From contig DBXP01000005.1 in NCBI GenBank assembly GCA_002309575.1, forward strand, positions 1 to 26,067: 26,067 nt of DNA, in the 5' to 3' direction. Source of the stretch: a bacterium UBP6_UBA1209. Lineage in GTDB: Bacteria > UBP6 > UBA1177. Within the stretch, counting starts at the first letter, position 1. Each line of letters opens with the position of its first letter. The notes below the pieces were generated by a model. That model searched no databases and was not told where the DNA came from. It was given only the letters and a program-made list of their open reading frames with translations. Below, one piece after another: positions 6,024 to 12,994 of the stretch. The translations under genes and the position numbers were made by a program.

Positions 6024-6721
6024 TGCGCGACTCTCACCTCCACCTGCTTCAGACGATCGAAAAGTCTCCGGATTCCGCACTTTTTATTGAGGAAAACGAA
6101 GACTATTCCGCTTTCTGTTCCTGCCGGAACATCACTGAAGTCGAGTTCGTCGAAGCCTTCCGGGCATCACACCCCAGGGCCGCGGAAAAGCTGAAGATCT
6201 CGTTCGGGATCCACCCGCAGGATCCGCAGGAAAAAGAGCTGGATACGCTTCTTAGGCTGATCGGCGAAAAGAGGATCGAAGCTGTCGGAGAGATCGGGCT
6301 GGACCTCTTTTCGGATGAGTTCAGATCGACATTCGGCCTTCAGTCCGAGCTTTTCAAAAGGCAGCTCGAGATCGCGGCGGAACATGATCTTCCGGTCATC
6401 CTGCACATCAGGAAGGCGATCCAGCCCCTCTTTTCGCTCGAATATCTGCTCAAAAAGACCGCTTTCGTGATCTTTCACTCCTATTCCGGCACGGCAGAGG
6501 AGGCGCAGACCTTTTTAAGGCACGGAGTAAACGGATATTTCAGCTTCGGCAACGCGATCCTGAACGGCCACAAAAGGGCGATAAACTGTATCAGGAATCT
6601 GCCCCGGGAGCGCATTTTGACCGAAACAGACGCCCCATACCAGCCGCAGGCAGGCAAAGCCTTCTCCCGCCCCGAAGATCTGACTGACGTGATAAACGCG
6701 GTGAAAAATATACGCGGATAA
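6023..6721 (+). CDS. TatD-family metal-dependent hydrolase
   Basis: This 232-residue TIM-barrel hydrolase belongs to the TatD family, whose members are Mg-dependent 3'-5' DNases or hydrolases. Metal and catalytic positions are visible: DSHLHL with His5 and His7, VGEIGLD with Glu90, ILHIRK with His128, FHSYSG with His152 and ETDAPY with Asp203. It is somewhat shorter than the usual 255-265 residues. The start overlaps the previous stop by one base (TGATG), giving coupling to the metallo-beta-lactamase-fold gene. The grouping with RdgC-like and WalJ-like genes suggests a job in DNA processing, but TatD proteins occur in many contexts. The next gene has its own promoter, so this is probably the last gene of the operon. 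Confidence 0.9.
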   Translation: MRDSHLHLLQTIEKSPDSALFIEENEDYSAFCSCRNITEVEFVEAFRASHPRAAEKLKISFGIHPQDPQEKELDTLLRLIGEKRIEAVGEIGLDLFSDEFRSTFGLQSELFKRQLEIAAEHDLPVILHIRKAIQPLFSLEYLLKKTAFVIFHSYSGTAEEAQTFLRHGVNGYFSFGNAILNGHKRAINCIRNLPRERILTETDAPYQPQAGKAFSRPEDLTDVINAVKNIRG

Positions 6722-6730
6722 CCACTTTTT

Positions 6731-6758
6731 TTGCCTAATAGCCGGAGATCACTAAAAT
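6731..6758 (+). promoter_or_regulatory. Promoter of the aminopeptidase gene
   Basis: TTGCCT, 16 bases, then TAAAAT, with a start of transcription expected near 6765 and AGGGAG at 6776-6781 before the ATG at 6788. Confidence 0.5.
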
Positions 6759-6787
6759 ATGCCATTAACTTTTTTAGGGAGAACAAC

Positions 6788-7903
6788 ATGAAGGATCCGA
6801 GAATAAAGAAATTTGCCGAGCTGCTCGTCAACTATTCCGTCAAGGCCCAGCCCGGAGAAAACATCCTCATCAGCGCCGTAGATTCAGCTGCAATGCCGAT
6901 GATCGAAGAGCTGATCGACGCGATCTACGCAGCCAAGGCGAATCCGTTCGTAATCTTCACGACCCAGGCGATCCAGAGGAGACTATTCCGTGGCGCCAAC
7001 GACAAAATGCTTGAAATTATGAGAAAAAACGAACTTGAACTTGTAAAGGAGATGGACGCTTTTATCGGGATCCGCGCCATCGAAAACAAGTTCGAGACAA
7101 ACGATGTCGATCCGAAGCAGATGATGAACGTCACGCAGAAGTACCGCCGCGACGTGGTTGAAGCCATCATGGGAAAGAAGTGGGTCACGACAATGTTCCC
7201 GACCCCGGCTTTTGCCCAGGCTTCAAATATGTCGATCGAGGCTTTCGAGGATTTCTTCTTCAACGTCACGACACTCGACTACAGCAAAATGGATCGCGCT
7301 ATGGATCCTCTGAAGGCGCTGATGGAGCGCACGGACAAGGTACGTCTCCTCGGCCCCGGCAGAACAGATCTGCGCTTCTCGATCAAGGGGCTCCCGGCAA
7401 TAAAATGCGCCGGCGAATACAATGTTCCGGACGGTGAAGTCTTCACTGCGCCGGTACGCGACTCGATCAACGGAGTCATCGAATACAACACGCCTACAGC
7501 CTACCTCGGAACAAGGTTCGACCACATCGTGCTGACCTTTGAAAACGGCAGGATCGTCAAATTCGAGGGGAGCCATCCCGAAAAGCTCGAGGAGATCTTC
7601 AACAGCGACGCGGGGGCGAGATATGTCGGCGAATTCGCGATCGGCGTGAATCCGTACGTCATCGAGCCTCAGATAAACATCCTGTTCGACGAGAAGATCT
7701 GCGGATCGATCCACTTCACGCCCGGACGCTGCTATGAAGAGTGCGACAACGGCAACCAGTCCTCGATCCACTGGGATCTGGTCATGATCCAGACTCCGGA
7801 GTACGGCGGCGGTGAGATCTACTTCGACGATGTCCTGGTAAGAAAAGACGGACGTTTCGTACTTCCCGAGCTCGAGTGTCTGAACCCGGAAAACATCAAA
7901 TAA
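6788..7903 (+). CDS. M29-family aminopeptidase (thermophilic aminopeptidase type)
   Basis: This 371-residue cytoplasmic metallo-aminopeptidase removes N-terminal residues from peptides. The M29 signature is clear: GEYNVPDGEVFTAPVRDS in the middle, then YVGEFAIGVNP, then a C-terminal block with DEKICGSIHFTPGR, NQSSIHWDLVM and a final GGGEIYFDD. The Glu, His, Tyr and Asp metal ligands lie in these blocks. The start at 6788 is set by AGGGAG seven bases upstream; a longer frame from 6731 would begin with TTG inside the promoter. The length is close to the family norm (about 370-410). It has its own promoter and is followed 35 bases later by the NrdG-type gene, with which it may be cotranscribed. 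No direct functional link between the two is evident. Confidence 0.9.
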   Translation: MKDPRIKKFAELLVNYSVKAQPGENILISAVDSAAMPMIEELIDAIYAAKANPFVIFTTQAIQRRLFRGANDKMLEIMRKNELELVKEMDAFIGIRAIENKFETNDVDPKQMMNVTQKYRRDVVEAIMGKKWVTTMFPTPAFAQASNMSIEAFEDFFFNVTTLDYSKMDRAMDPLKALMERTDKVRLLGPGRTDLRFSIKGLPAIKCAGEYNVPDGEVFTAPVRDSINGVIEYNTPTAYLGTRFDHIVLTFENGRIVKFEGSHPEKLEEIFNSDAGARYVGEFAIGVNPYVIEPQINILFDEKICGSIHFTPGRCYEECDNGNQSSIHWDLVMIQTPEYGGGEIYFDDVLVRKDGRFVLPELECLNPENIK

Positions 7904-7938
7904 ACCGACATTTCACATTTCAGATTCCGGAGGTAAGT

Positions 7939-8655
7939 ATGCTGCCTATTACTGGTTATCTTCCGACCTCGCTGGTCGATTTCCCGGGGAAAATCGCCTC
8001 GATCTACTTCGTTGCGGGCTGTAACCTCCGCTGCCCCTTCTGCCACAACAGCTCGCTTTTCGAGATAAAAAAGGAGTCGCTGATTTCTCGGGAGACGATA
8101 ATCCCCGAGATAAAAAGGCGCTCGAAATTTATCGACGGCATCGTCTTTTCAGGCGGGGAACCTTCGCTTTACGACGATCTGATCGACCTCATGAAGGAGA
8201 TCAGAAACGAGACGGGGCTGGCGATAAAACTCGATTCGAACGGTCTTCGGCCCGAATTTATAAAAAAAGCGCTTCCGCTGATCTCATACATCGCGATCGA
8301 CATAAAAACGACTCCTGACAAGTACGCTGAGCTCGGCTCGCCCTACCCGGCGGCGGAGGTCGAAAGGCTGATGAAAACTACAGCGGAGCTGATCGAGAAG
8401 AGTGAAGTAGCCGCCGAATACAGGACGACGATGTATCCGCCGATAGTCGAAAGCCACGAGAGGCTATATCACCTGGCGGAGTTCGTTCCGGCAAAAGCGA
8501 ACTGGTTCCTGCAGCGCTTCGTGAGCGACCACGCCTACCTTCCGGCGGCTCAGGCTTCGACAAGCTATTCGATCGAGCAGCTCGAACGCATGGTGACAGA
8601 GCTGAGGAACGAGACCCATCGGGATAAAATTTTTGTAAGAGCCTATATTCACTAG
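7939..8655 (+). CDS. nrdG: Anaerobic ribonucleotide reductase activating protein (radical SAM)
   Basis: This 238-residue radical-SAM protein belongs to the NrdG-like group that begins 'GYLPTSLVDFPGK'. The iron-sulfur motif CNLRCPFC gives Cys28, Cys32 and Cys35, and GIVFSGGEPSL is the SAM-binding GGEP motif. The family generates the glycyl radical on class III ribonucleotide reductase, allowing deoxynucleotide synthesis without oxygen. The start at 7939 is set by GGAGG five bases upstream; the longer frame from 7876 overlaps the aminopeptidase. The reductase itself (nrdD) is not in the window, so the exact partner is unproven, and some proteins of this group activate other glycyl-radical enzymes. 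Confidence 0.85.
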   Translation: MLPITGYLPTSLVDFPGKIASIYFVAGCNLRCPFCHNSSLFEIKKESLISRETIIPEIKRRSKFIDGIVFSGGEPSLYDDLIDLMKEIRNETGLAIKLDSNGLRPEFIKKALPLISYIAIDIKTTPDKYAELGSPYPAAEVERLMKTTAELIEKSEVAAEYRTTMYPPIVESHERLYHLAEFVPAKANWFLQRFVSDHAYLPAAQASTSYSIEQLERMVTELRNETHRDKIFVRAYIH

Positions 8656-8659
8656 TAAA

Positions 8660-10276
8660 ATGACTAAACTCGATAAAATCAGACGTATCCGCGAAATAGG
8701 GAAAATCGTTGCAAAACACAGACTTGCAGCCTACTTTCCGAAATCTCTCCTCAACCTCTTCAGAGTCGAAAACTCCGGAAGCGACGACACTCAGAACTTC
8801 AGGATCGAGGAGGAGATCCGCCTCGCCTTCGAGGAGCTGGGGACGACCTTCATCAAGCTCGGACAGCTCATGTCGCTTCGCAGCGACATCATCCCTGAAT
8901 CGCTCGCGAACGAGCTGAAGAAGCTTACGGACGACGTAAAACCGATCGGATTCGACCTCATCAGACCGATAATCGAGCAGGAGCTTTCGGCTCCGGTCGA
9001 CGAAATTTTCGAGGATTTCGACGAAACCCCGGTCGCCTCCGCGTCGATATCGCAGGTATACTCCGCGAAACTCCGCGCCGACAGCTCGGATGTCGTTATC
9101 AAGGTCCGAAAACCGGGTATCGTCGAGACGATCCGTACCGACACGGAGATAATCCTCTGGATCGCCGAAGGTCTGAAAAGGAGCCCGTACGGAGAAAATT
9201 TTGATTTCAAAGGGATCGCCGAGGAGTTTTTCTGGTCGATGAACACCGAGCTCAACCTCCTGATAGAGATGAGCAACACAAACAAACTCAGGGAAAATTT
9301 CCGGGGTGAGGAGTGGAGCTGGATCACCTTCCCGAAGATGTACGAAGAGTACTGCACAGAGCGGATGCTCGTCATGGAACGGATATCCGGCAAGAAACTC
9401 GACGGAGTCATCGGGGCCGGCCCCGCCGGAGGCTTCGACTGCCGGCTGATCGCGGAGCGCGGAGCCGAAATGCTGATGCAGATGATACTTGTCGACGGCT
9501 TTTTCCACGCTGACCTGCACCCGGGGAACCTATTCTTCCAGCAGGGCGGCCGTATCGTCGTGATCGACTGCGGGCTCTGCGGAAAGCTCGACCGCTACCT
9601 GAGAGAGAGCATCGCCGACATCCTAATTTCGTTCGCAGCCAAGGATTGGGACAGGGTCGCGAGGATATACCTCGAGTTCAGCGGAAATACCGGCATCCAG
9701 AACCGCGAACTCTTTGTGAAGGAGCTCACAAGGCTCTTCCGGACGCTGCCCGACAACATTTCGGAGATCGATTCGAACCGGCTATACCGCGAACTTGCGG
9801 CACTCTTTTTCAAGTACAGGCTTCACGTTCCGAGAGAGCTGACCCTGCTTTTGCGGAGCTTCACGCTGCTCGAAGGGCTCTGCCGCCGGCTAAGCCCCGA
9901 TTTCAAGCTTCTGACCGTTGCGGAATCGCTCGCGAAAAAGGTCCTGATCCAGCGGATGACACCGGAAAGGATCGCCGGAGATTCCTTCACGATAATGATA
10001 AAATTCCTCGATTTTCTGCAAAACTTCCCGGTGACCGTAAACGACATCACCACAAAACTCGAGGCAGGCGAGATCCGTCACCAGCTGCTCCATTTCCTCT
10101 CCGAAGGGGAGCGGAAATTCACCTCGCGGCTGGTAACAAGGATTTCGTCATCCCTTCTGATGTCGGCTTCGACACTGGCCTTCTGCCTGACCGAAAACAA
10201 AAACGCGACACTCGCATCAGGAATAGTCTTCGGGCTCTCTCTGCTGCTTTTTTCTTCAAGTTTTTTCAGGAAATAA
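8660..10276 (+). CDS. UbiB/ABC1/AarF-family atypical kinase-like protein
   Basis: This 538-residue protein has the ABC1/UbiB fold. The family-specific KxGQ motif is in FIKLGQLMSLRSD (Lys66 to Gln69). ASASISQVYSAKL is the Ala-rich nucleotide loop, followed by VVIKVRKPG with the ATP-contacting Lys. DLHPGNLFF (Asp285 to Asn290) is the catalytic-loop equivalent. Two membrane segments at the C-terminus (about 495-536) place it at the inner membrane. The metal-binding DFG is DCG here (IDCGLCGKL, Asp303). Known members support ubiquinone or other isoprenoid lipid biosynthesis as ATPases. In an organism with an anaerobic reductase activase, a role in menaquinone or other prenyl-lipid handling is a guess. 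The start lies four bases after the previous stop, with no strong ribosome site. It converges with tRNA-Leu. Confidence 0.9.
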   Translation: MTKLDKIRRIREIGKIVAKHRLAAYFPKSLLNLFRVENSGSDDTQNFRIEEEIRLAFEELGTTFIKLGQLMSLRSDIIPESLANELKKLTDDVKPIGFDLIRPIIEQELSAPVDEIFEDFDETPVASASISQVYSAKLRADSSDVVIKVRKPGIVETIRTDTEIILWIAEGLKRSPYGENFDFKGIAEEFFWSMNTELNLLIEMSNTNKLRENFRGEEWSWITFPKMYEEYCTERMLVMERISGKKLDGVIGAGPAGGFDCRLIAERGAEMLMQMILVDGFFHADLHPGNLFFQQGGRIVVIDCGLCGKLDRYLRESIADILISFAAKDWDRVARIYLEFSGNTGIQNRELFVKELTRLFRTLPDNISEIDSNRLYRELAALFFKYRLHVPRELTLLLRSFTLLEGLCRRLSPDFKLLTVAESLAKKVLIQRMTPERIAGDSFTIMIKFLDFLQNFPVTVNDITTKLEAGEIRHQLLHFLSEGERKFTSRLVTRISSSLLMSASTLAFCLTENKNATLASGIVFGLSLLLFSSSFFRK

Positions 10277-10287
10277 AACAAAAAAGA

Positions 10288-10374
10288 TGGTGCCGGAGAC
10301 CGGAATCGAACCGGTATGGGGTCGCCCCCGCTGGATTTTGAGTCCAGTGCGTCTACCTATTTCACCACTCCGGC
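10288..10374 (-). tRNA. tRNA-Leu (anticodon CAA)
   Basis: This 87-base tRNA has a full cloverleaf. The acceptor stem is GCCGGAG/CTCCGGC with discriminator A and an encoded CCA. The D-arm has GGTGAAATAGGTAGAC. The anticodon stem is CTGGA/TCCAG with loop CTCAAAA (anticodon CAA at 10338-10340, reading UUG). It has a long class II variable arm and a T-arm with GGTTCGATTCC. The long variable arm and anticodon agree on leucine. It has its own strong promoter immediately upstream. Confidence 0.97.
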
Positions 10375-10387
10375 AAAAAAACGGGGT

Positions 10388-10415
10388 ATATTACCGATTT
10401 ATGCCTTTTTGTCAA
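10388..10415 (-). promoter_or_regulatory. Strong promoter of tRNA-Leu, overlapping the glycerate kinase stop codon
   Basis: A perfect TTGACA, 16 bases, then TAATAT on the minus strand, ending 13 bases before the tRNA. The TGA stop of the glycerate kinase (10412-10414) lies inside the -35 box. A GC-rich ACCCCG follows the -10 box. Confidence 0.75.
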
Positions 10416-11488
10416 TCTTTAAGCTTCAGTATCACGAAATCGTTAAGGTTGATCCCGGTGGCGCCGCTTTCGACTGCAAAGCCGTATTCGTTCAGGAGTG
10501 CCGCCGAGTTGAACTCCCCGAGCGCTCCGGCAATTTTTTCGTCGGGGATCGCAGCCTTCTTCGAAATAATTGCACCGGCATAAGGAGAATTCCCGTCGAT
10601 CCCGTCGGACGAAATGGCAAAAAGTTCAGCGTTTTCAGGAAGATATTTATAAAACGAAAGCGCGAGATGGCTCATCCTTCCTCCGGTTCCGGATGCACTA
10701 CGGGGGATCTCCAGAAGGGGCTCTCCCGTGACGAGCGTGCACGGACAGCGCTCCTCGAGCGATCTCTTCAAAATCTGCACGAGCCCGCCGACACTGCCGG
10801 TGAACCTGCGGAAAGATCTGGTTTCCCGGGGAAGGATCTTAAGCAGCGCGTCGTGGAGCAGATCCGAATCGGCCGAGACATAAAGTTCAGTATTTTCAAG
10901 GTTTTCACGCCAGAACGGCATACTCCCTACAAGTCTCTCCCCGTGGTCGAACGGGATGTCGCTCATCACAAATACCCGCCATTCGGTCTTCGGGAAGAGC
11001 GCCGCCAGCTTTCCGCCCTTGATCAGAGAATTTTCAATGCGGATGCGGTTCATTTCAGTGATCGGAAGACCGCTTTTAAGAAGCCCGTCGTTGACTTTCA
11101 TCGTCTGTTCCGGATCACAGCTCTTTTCCAGAAGCGCCGAGCTTCCGCCGCTCAGAAGGAGATATATCCGCTCAGGACGGATCTTGGCCAGAAATCCGAG
11201 AAGCCTCTCAGCCGCTTCAAAGCTCTCCTTAGTGATATGCGGATGGGTAGAAAAAACTATCCGCTCCTCCGGGATACCGAAGGTGTCGGAACCGTGTGGA
11301 AGAACAATAAAAACAGGCAGTTGAGCCATTTCAGGGCAGGATTCCAGAAATCTTTTATACATGAACGCCGCCGATTTTCCGACAGCGGCGACAGCCTCGT
11401 TCCGGCCTCTACGCCAGCTTTTTATACCGTGGAAATCGAGCTCGAGCGAGCGGAGAAAATCAAGATATCCGGCAGGATCGTGAAACAT
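10412..11488 (-). CDS. Glycerate 2-kinase (MOFRL family)
   Basis: This enzyme phosphorylates D-glycerate to 2-phosphoglycerate with ATP, feeding serine or glyoxylate-derived carbon into glycolysis. Family blocks are LLLSGGSSALLE near the N-terminal third, MNRIRIENSLIKGGKLA, CTLVTGEPLLE, GTGGRMSHLAL, the AISSDGIDGNSPYAGAI block and the closing GATGINLNDFVILKL of the MOFRL domain. The start at 11488 (MFHDPAGYL) is preferred because GGAGAG is just upstream; longer readings from 11509 or TTG at 11530 lack a ribosome site. At 358 residues it is shorter than the usual 410-450, with the N-terminal half compact, so activity is likely but not certain. It is divergent from the lipoprotein at 11584 and shares a short AT-rich intergenic region with it. 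Confidence 0.88.
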   Translation of the reverse strand: MFHDPAGYLDFLRSLELDFHGIKSWRRGRNEAVAAVGKSAAFMYKRFLESCPEMAQLPVFIVLPHGSDTFGIPEERIVFSTHPHITKESFEAAERLLGFLAKIRPERIYLLLSGGSSALLEKSCDPEQTMKVNDGLLKSGLPITEMNRIRIENSLIKGGKLAALFPKTEWRVFVMSDIPFDHGERLVGSMPFWRENLENTELYVSADSDLLHDALLKILPRETRSFRRFTGSVGGLVQILKRSLEERCPCTLVTGEPLLEIPRSASGTGGRMSHLALSFYKYLPENAELFAISSDGIDGNSPYAGAIISKKAAIPDEKIAGALGEFNSAALLNEYGFAVESGATGINLNDFVILKLKD

Positions 11489-11537
11489 ATCTCTCCAAAA
11501 AAAAATCATTTTCTGTGGTCTTTTTAACAACTTTTGG

Positions 11538-11543
11538 TATATT
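11538..11543 (+). promoter_or_regulatory. Possible extended -10 box for the lipoprotein gene
   Basis: TATATT preceded by TTGG gives an extended -10 pattern in the divergent intergenic region. No good -35 box is visible. Ribosome site GGAGG is at 11574-11578, before the ATG at 11584. Confidence 0.3.
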
Positions 11544-11583
11544 TCAACAGTTTTTTTTTAATTGACCGAAACCGGAGGTTTTT

Positions 11584-12177
11584 ATGAAAAGAGCGCTTCT
11601 TGTTTTTCTGGCTTTTCTCCTTGTATTCTCCCTTGCTGCGTGCGGCGAAAACAAAAAAAAGGAGAAATCACCCCACCTTTCCGACTACAGTTCCTCGGCA
11701 GCGAAGTACTTTCCGCTTGCCGTCAAAAACACCTGGAAATACCGTGTTGAGTACTTAGGTTCCGCGGGAGAGATGGATGTGACGATAGTCTCCTCGGACG
11801 GAGAATGGTTTGAAGACAACCGGGGCGGCAGGCTGAAAATCGACCGTCACGGGATCCGCGACGACGAGCGCTATCTCCTGATGTTCCCGCTCCAGCGCGA
11901 AGAGTGGACCGCTATCCTCAGGAACAAGTCCCGCGAGATCAGAAAGACTGTCGGCGTTGACGAGTCTGTCACCGTTCCTGCCGGAACATTTGAAGGCGCG
12001 ATCAAAGTCCACACATACGTCGCTCTGCCCAAAAAGAAGGCGCTCCACTCCTACCACTACTTCGTCGCCAATGTAGGCATCGTAAAAATCGAGACGTTCC
12101 TGGAGGATCTCAACGAAGCCAAAAAGATCAGGCAGACGGTAACTGAGCTTGTAAGCTACACCTTGAACAAGGAGTAA
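11584..12177 (+). CDS. Lipoprotein with a 'FPLAVKNTWKY' beta domain
   Basis: This 197-residue exported lipoprotein has a signal peptide ending in the lipobox LAAC, followed by a Lys-rich stretch (GENKKKEK). The mature part starts with YFPLAVKNTWKYRVEY, a motif shared by many small periplasmic or surface beta-sandwich proteins in delta-proteobacteria and relatives. It continues with strands containing ESVTVPAGTFEGAIKV and HSYHYFVANVGIVKIE. This domain has no settled function; it is often found in surface or envelope proteins of the DUF3108 neighbourhood. The start is fixed by GGAGG five bases upstream. The gene ends three bases before the HAD gene and carries that gene's AAGGAG site in its last codons, so the two are cotranscribed. 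Confidence 0.85.
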   Translation: MKRALLVFLAFLLVFSLAACGENKKKEKSPHLSDYSSSAAKYFPLAVKNTWKYRVEYLGSAGEMDVTIVSSDGEWFEDNRGGRLKIDRHGIRDDERYLLMFPLQREEWTAILRNKSREIRKTVGVDESVTVPAGTFEGAIKVHTYVALPKKKALHSYHYFVANVGIVKIETFLEDLNEAKKIRQTVTELVSYTLNKE

Positions 12178-12180
12178 AAA

Positions 12181-12831
12181 ATGGCACGTAATCTCGACAT
12201 GGTGATTTTTGACTGGAACGGCACACTGATCGACGACGTCTGGCTCAGCGTAAACGCCCTCAACGGGATCATGGAAAAGCGGAAGCTAAAACCGATAACT
12301 ACCGAATTTTACAGGGAGCATTTCTGCTTCCCGGCGATAAACTTCTACCGGGAGATCTCGCTTGACGTCAACAACGACTGGGACGATATCGTGAAGGAAT
12401 TCACCGAAAACTACGAAAACGGAGTCGACAAAGTCAAGCTCTTCCCGGATGTGATCCCCGTACTTGACGAGCTCAAAAAACAGGGTCTGAAGCTGGGGAT
12501 CCTTTCGGTCATGGAACACAACACCCTCAACCGTCACGTAAAAGCGCTCAGGATCGCTCAATACTTTGATTTCATTCAGGGAACCGAGGATTTTTCAGGC
12601 GGTACAAAAACCCATCTCTGCAAGAAGATCCTTGAGCAGTCAGGTGTCGGGAAGGAGCGGATCCTCTTTGTCGGCGACACCTTCCACGACTACGAGACAG
12701 CCAGTGAGATCGGCTGCCGCGCCGCCCTGATCTCGCGGGGACACAACACTGCGGAAAAGCTCAGGATCTCGGGAGCGTCGATCTTCCCGTCGCTTCAGAA
12801 CCTTGCCGAGACCCTGAAATCCGAGCTCTAA
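12181..12831 (+). CDS. HAD-superfamily phosphatase, phosphoglycolate-phosphatase-like
   Basis: This 216-residue cytoplasmic HAD hydrolase dephosphorylates a small, unidentified metabolite. Motif I is FDWNGTLID, with nucleophile Asp11 and Asn13 where most phosphatases have the acid/base Asp. Motif II is in KLGILSVME (Ser), motif III Lys is in GGTKTHLCKKI, and motif IV is FVGDTFHDYETA. A helical cap lies between motifs I and II (about 20-90), as in the Gph group. DWNGT versions exist widely and are usually annotated phosphoglycolate phosphatase-like, so loss of activity should not be assumed. The gene is coupled to the lipoprotein upstream, and its proximity to glycerate kinase is compatible with a role in phosphoglycolate salvage, but that is speculation. 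Confidence 0.88.
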   Translation: MARNLDMVIFDWNGTLIDDVWLSVNALNGIMEKRKLKPITTEFYREHFCFPAINFYREISLDVNNDWDDIVKEFTENYENGVDKVKLFPDVIPVLDELKKQGLKLGILSVMEHNTLNRHVKALRIAQYFDFIQGTEDFSGGTKTHLCKKILEQSGVGKERILFVGDTFHDYETASEIGCRAALISRGHNTAEKLRISGASIFPSLQNLAETLKSEL

Positions 12832-12920
12832 AACACCGGGAAGAGCCGGTTCCAGCGGGAAAATATCTCAAATCGACGTCAGAAACTGCCGAAAATCGCC
12901 ATTTTTAGGCGCCCTGCATA

Positions 12921-12948
12921 TTGAAAAAAAGTTCTATCTCCGTAATAT
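12921..12948 (+). promoter_or_regulatory. Promoter of the surface-protein operon
   Basis: TTGAAA, 16 bases, then TAATAT. Transcription should begin near 12955, just before a dyad at 12963-12978. No convincing promoter is visible between the five genes that follow up to 21388. Confidence 0.6.
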
Positions 12949-12962
12949 GACCTAATTTGTGT

Positions 12963-12978
12963 ACTTAATTTATTAAGT
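12963..12978 (+). repeat. Dyad in the leader of the surface operon
   Basis: ACTTAAT and ATTAAGT are perfect inverted repeats separated by two bases, about eight bases after the predicted +1. As DNA it could be an operator; as RNA it would form a short AU-rich stem near the 5' end. Confidence 0.55.
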
Positions 12979-12994
12979 GTAAAAAGAGGACAAC

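Noticed and set aside
8378..9520. A 380-codon minus-strand open frame antisense to the UbiB-like gene
   Set aside because: It is a mirror of the real gene, without ribosome site, and its protein is Asp/Glu/Val/Arg-rich with no recognisable domain.
10316..11527. A 403-codon plus-strand open frame over tRNA-Leu and glycerate kinase
   Set aside because: It crosses a tRNA gene and is antisense to a well-supported enzyme; no motif was found.
12835..12850. Possible terminator ACCGG-loop-CCGGT after the HAD gene
   Set aside because: There is no T-run after it on the plus strand, and no minus-strand gene that would need the other orientation.
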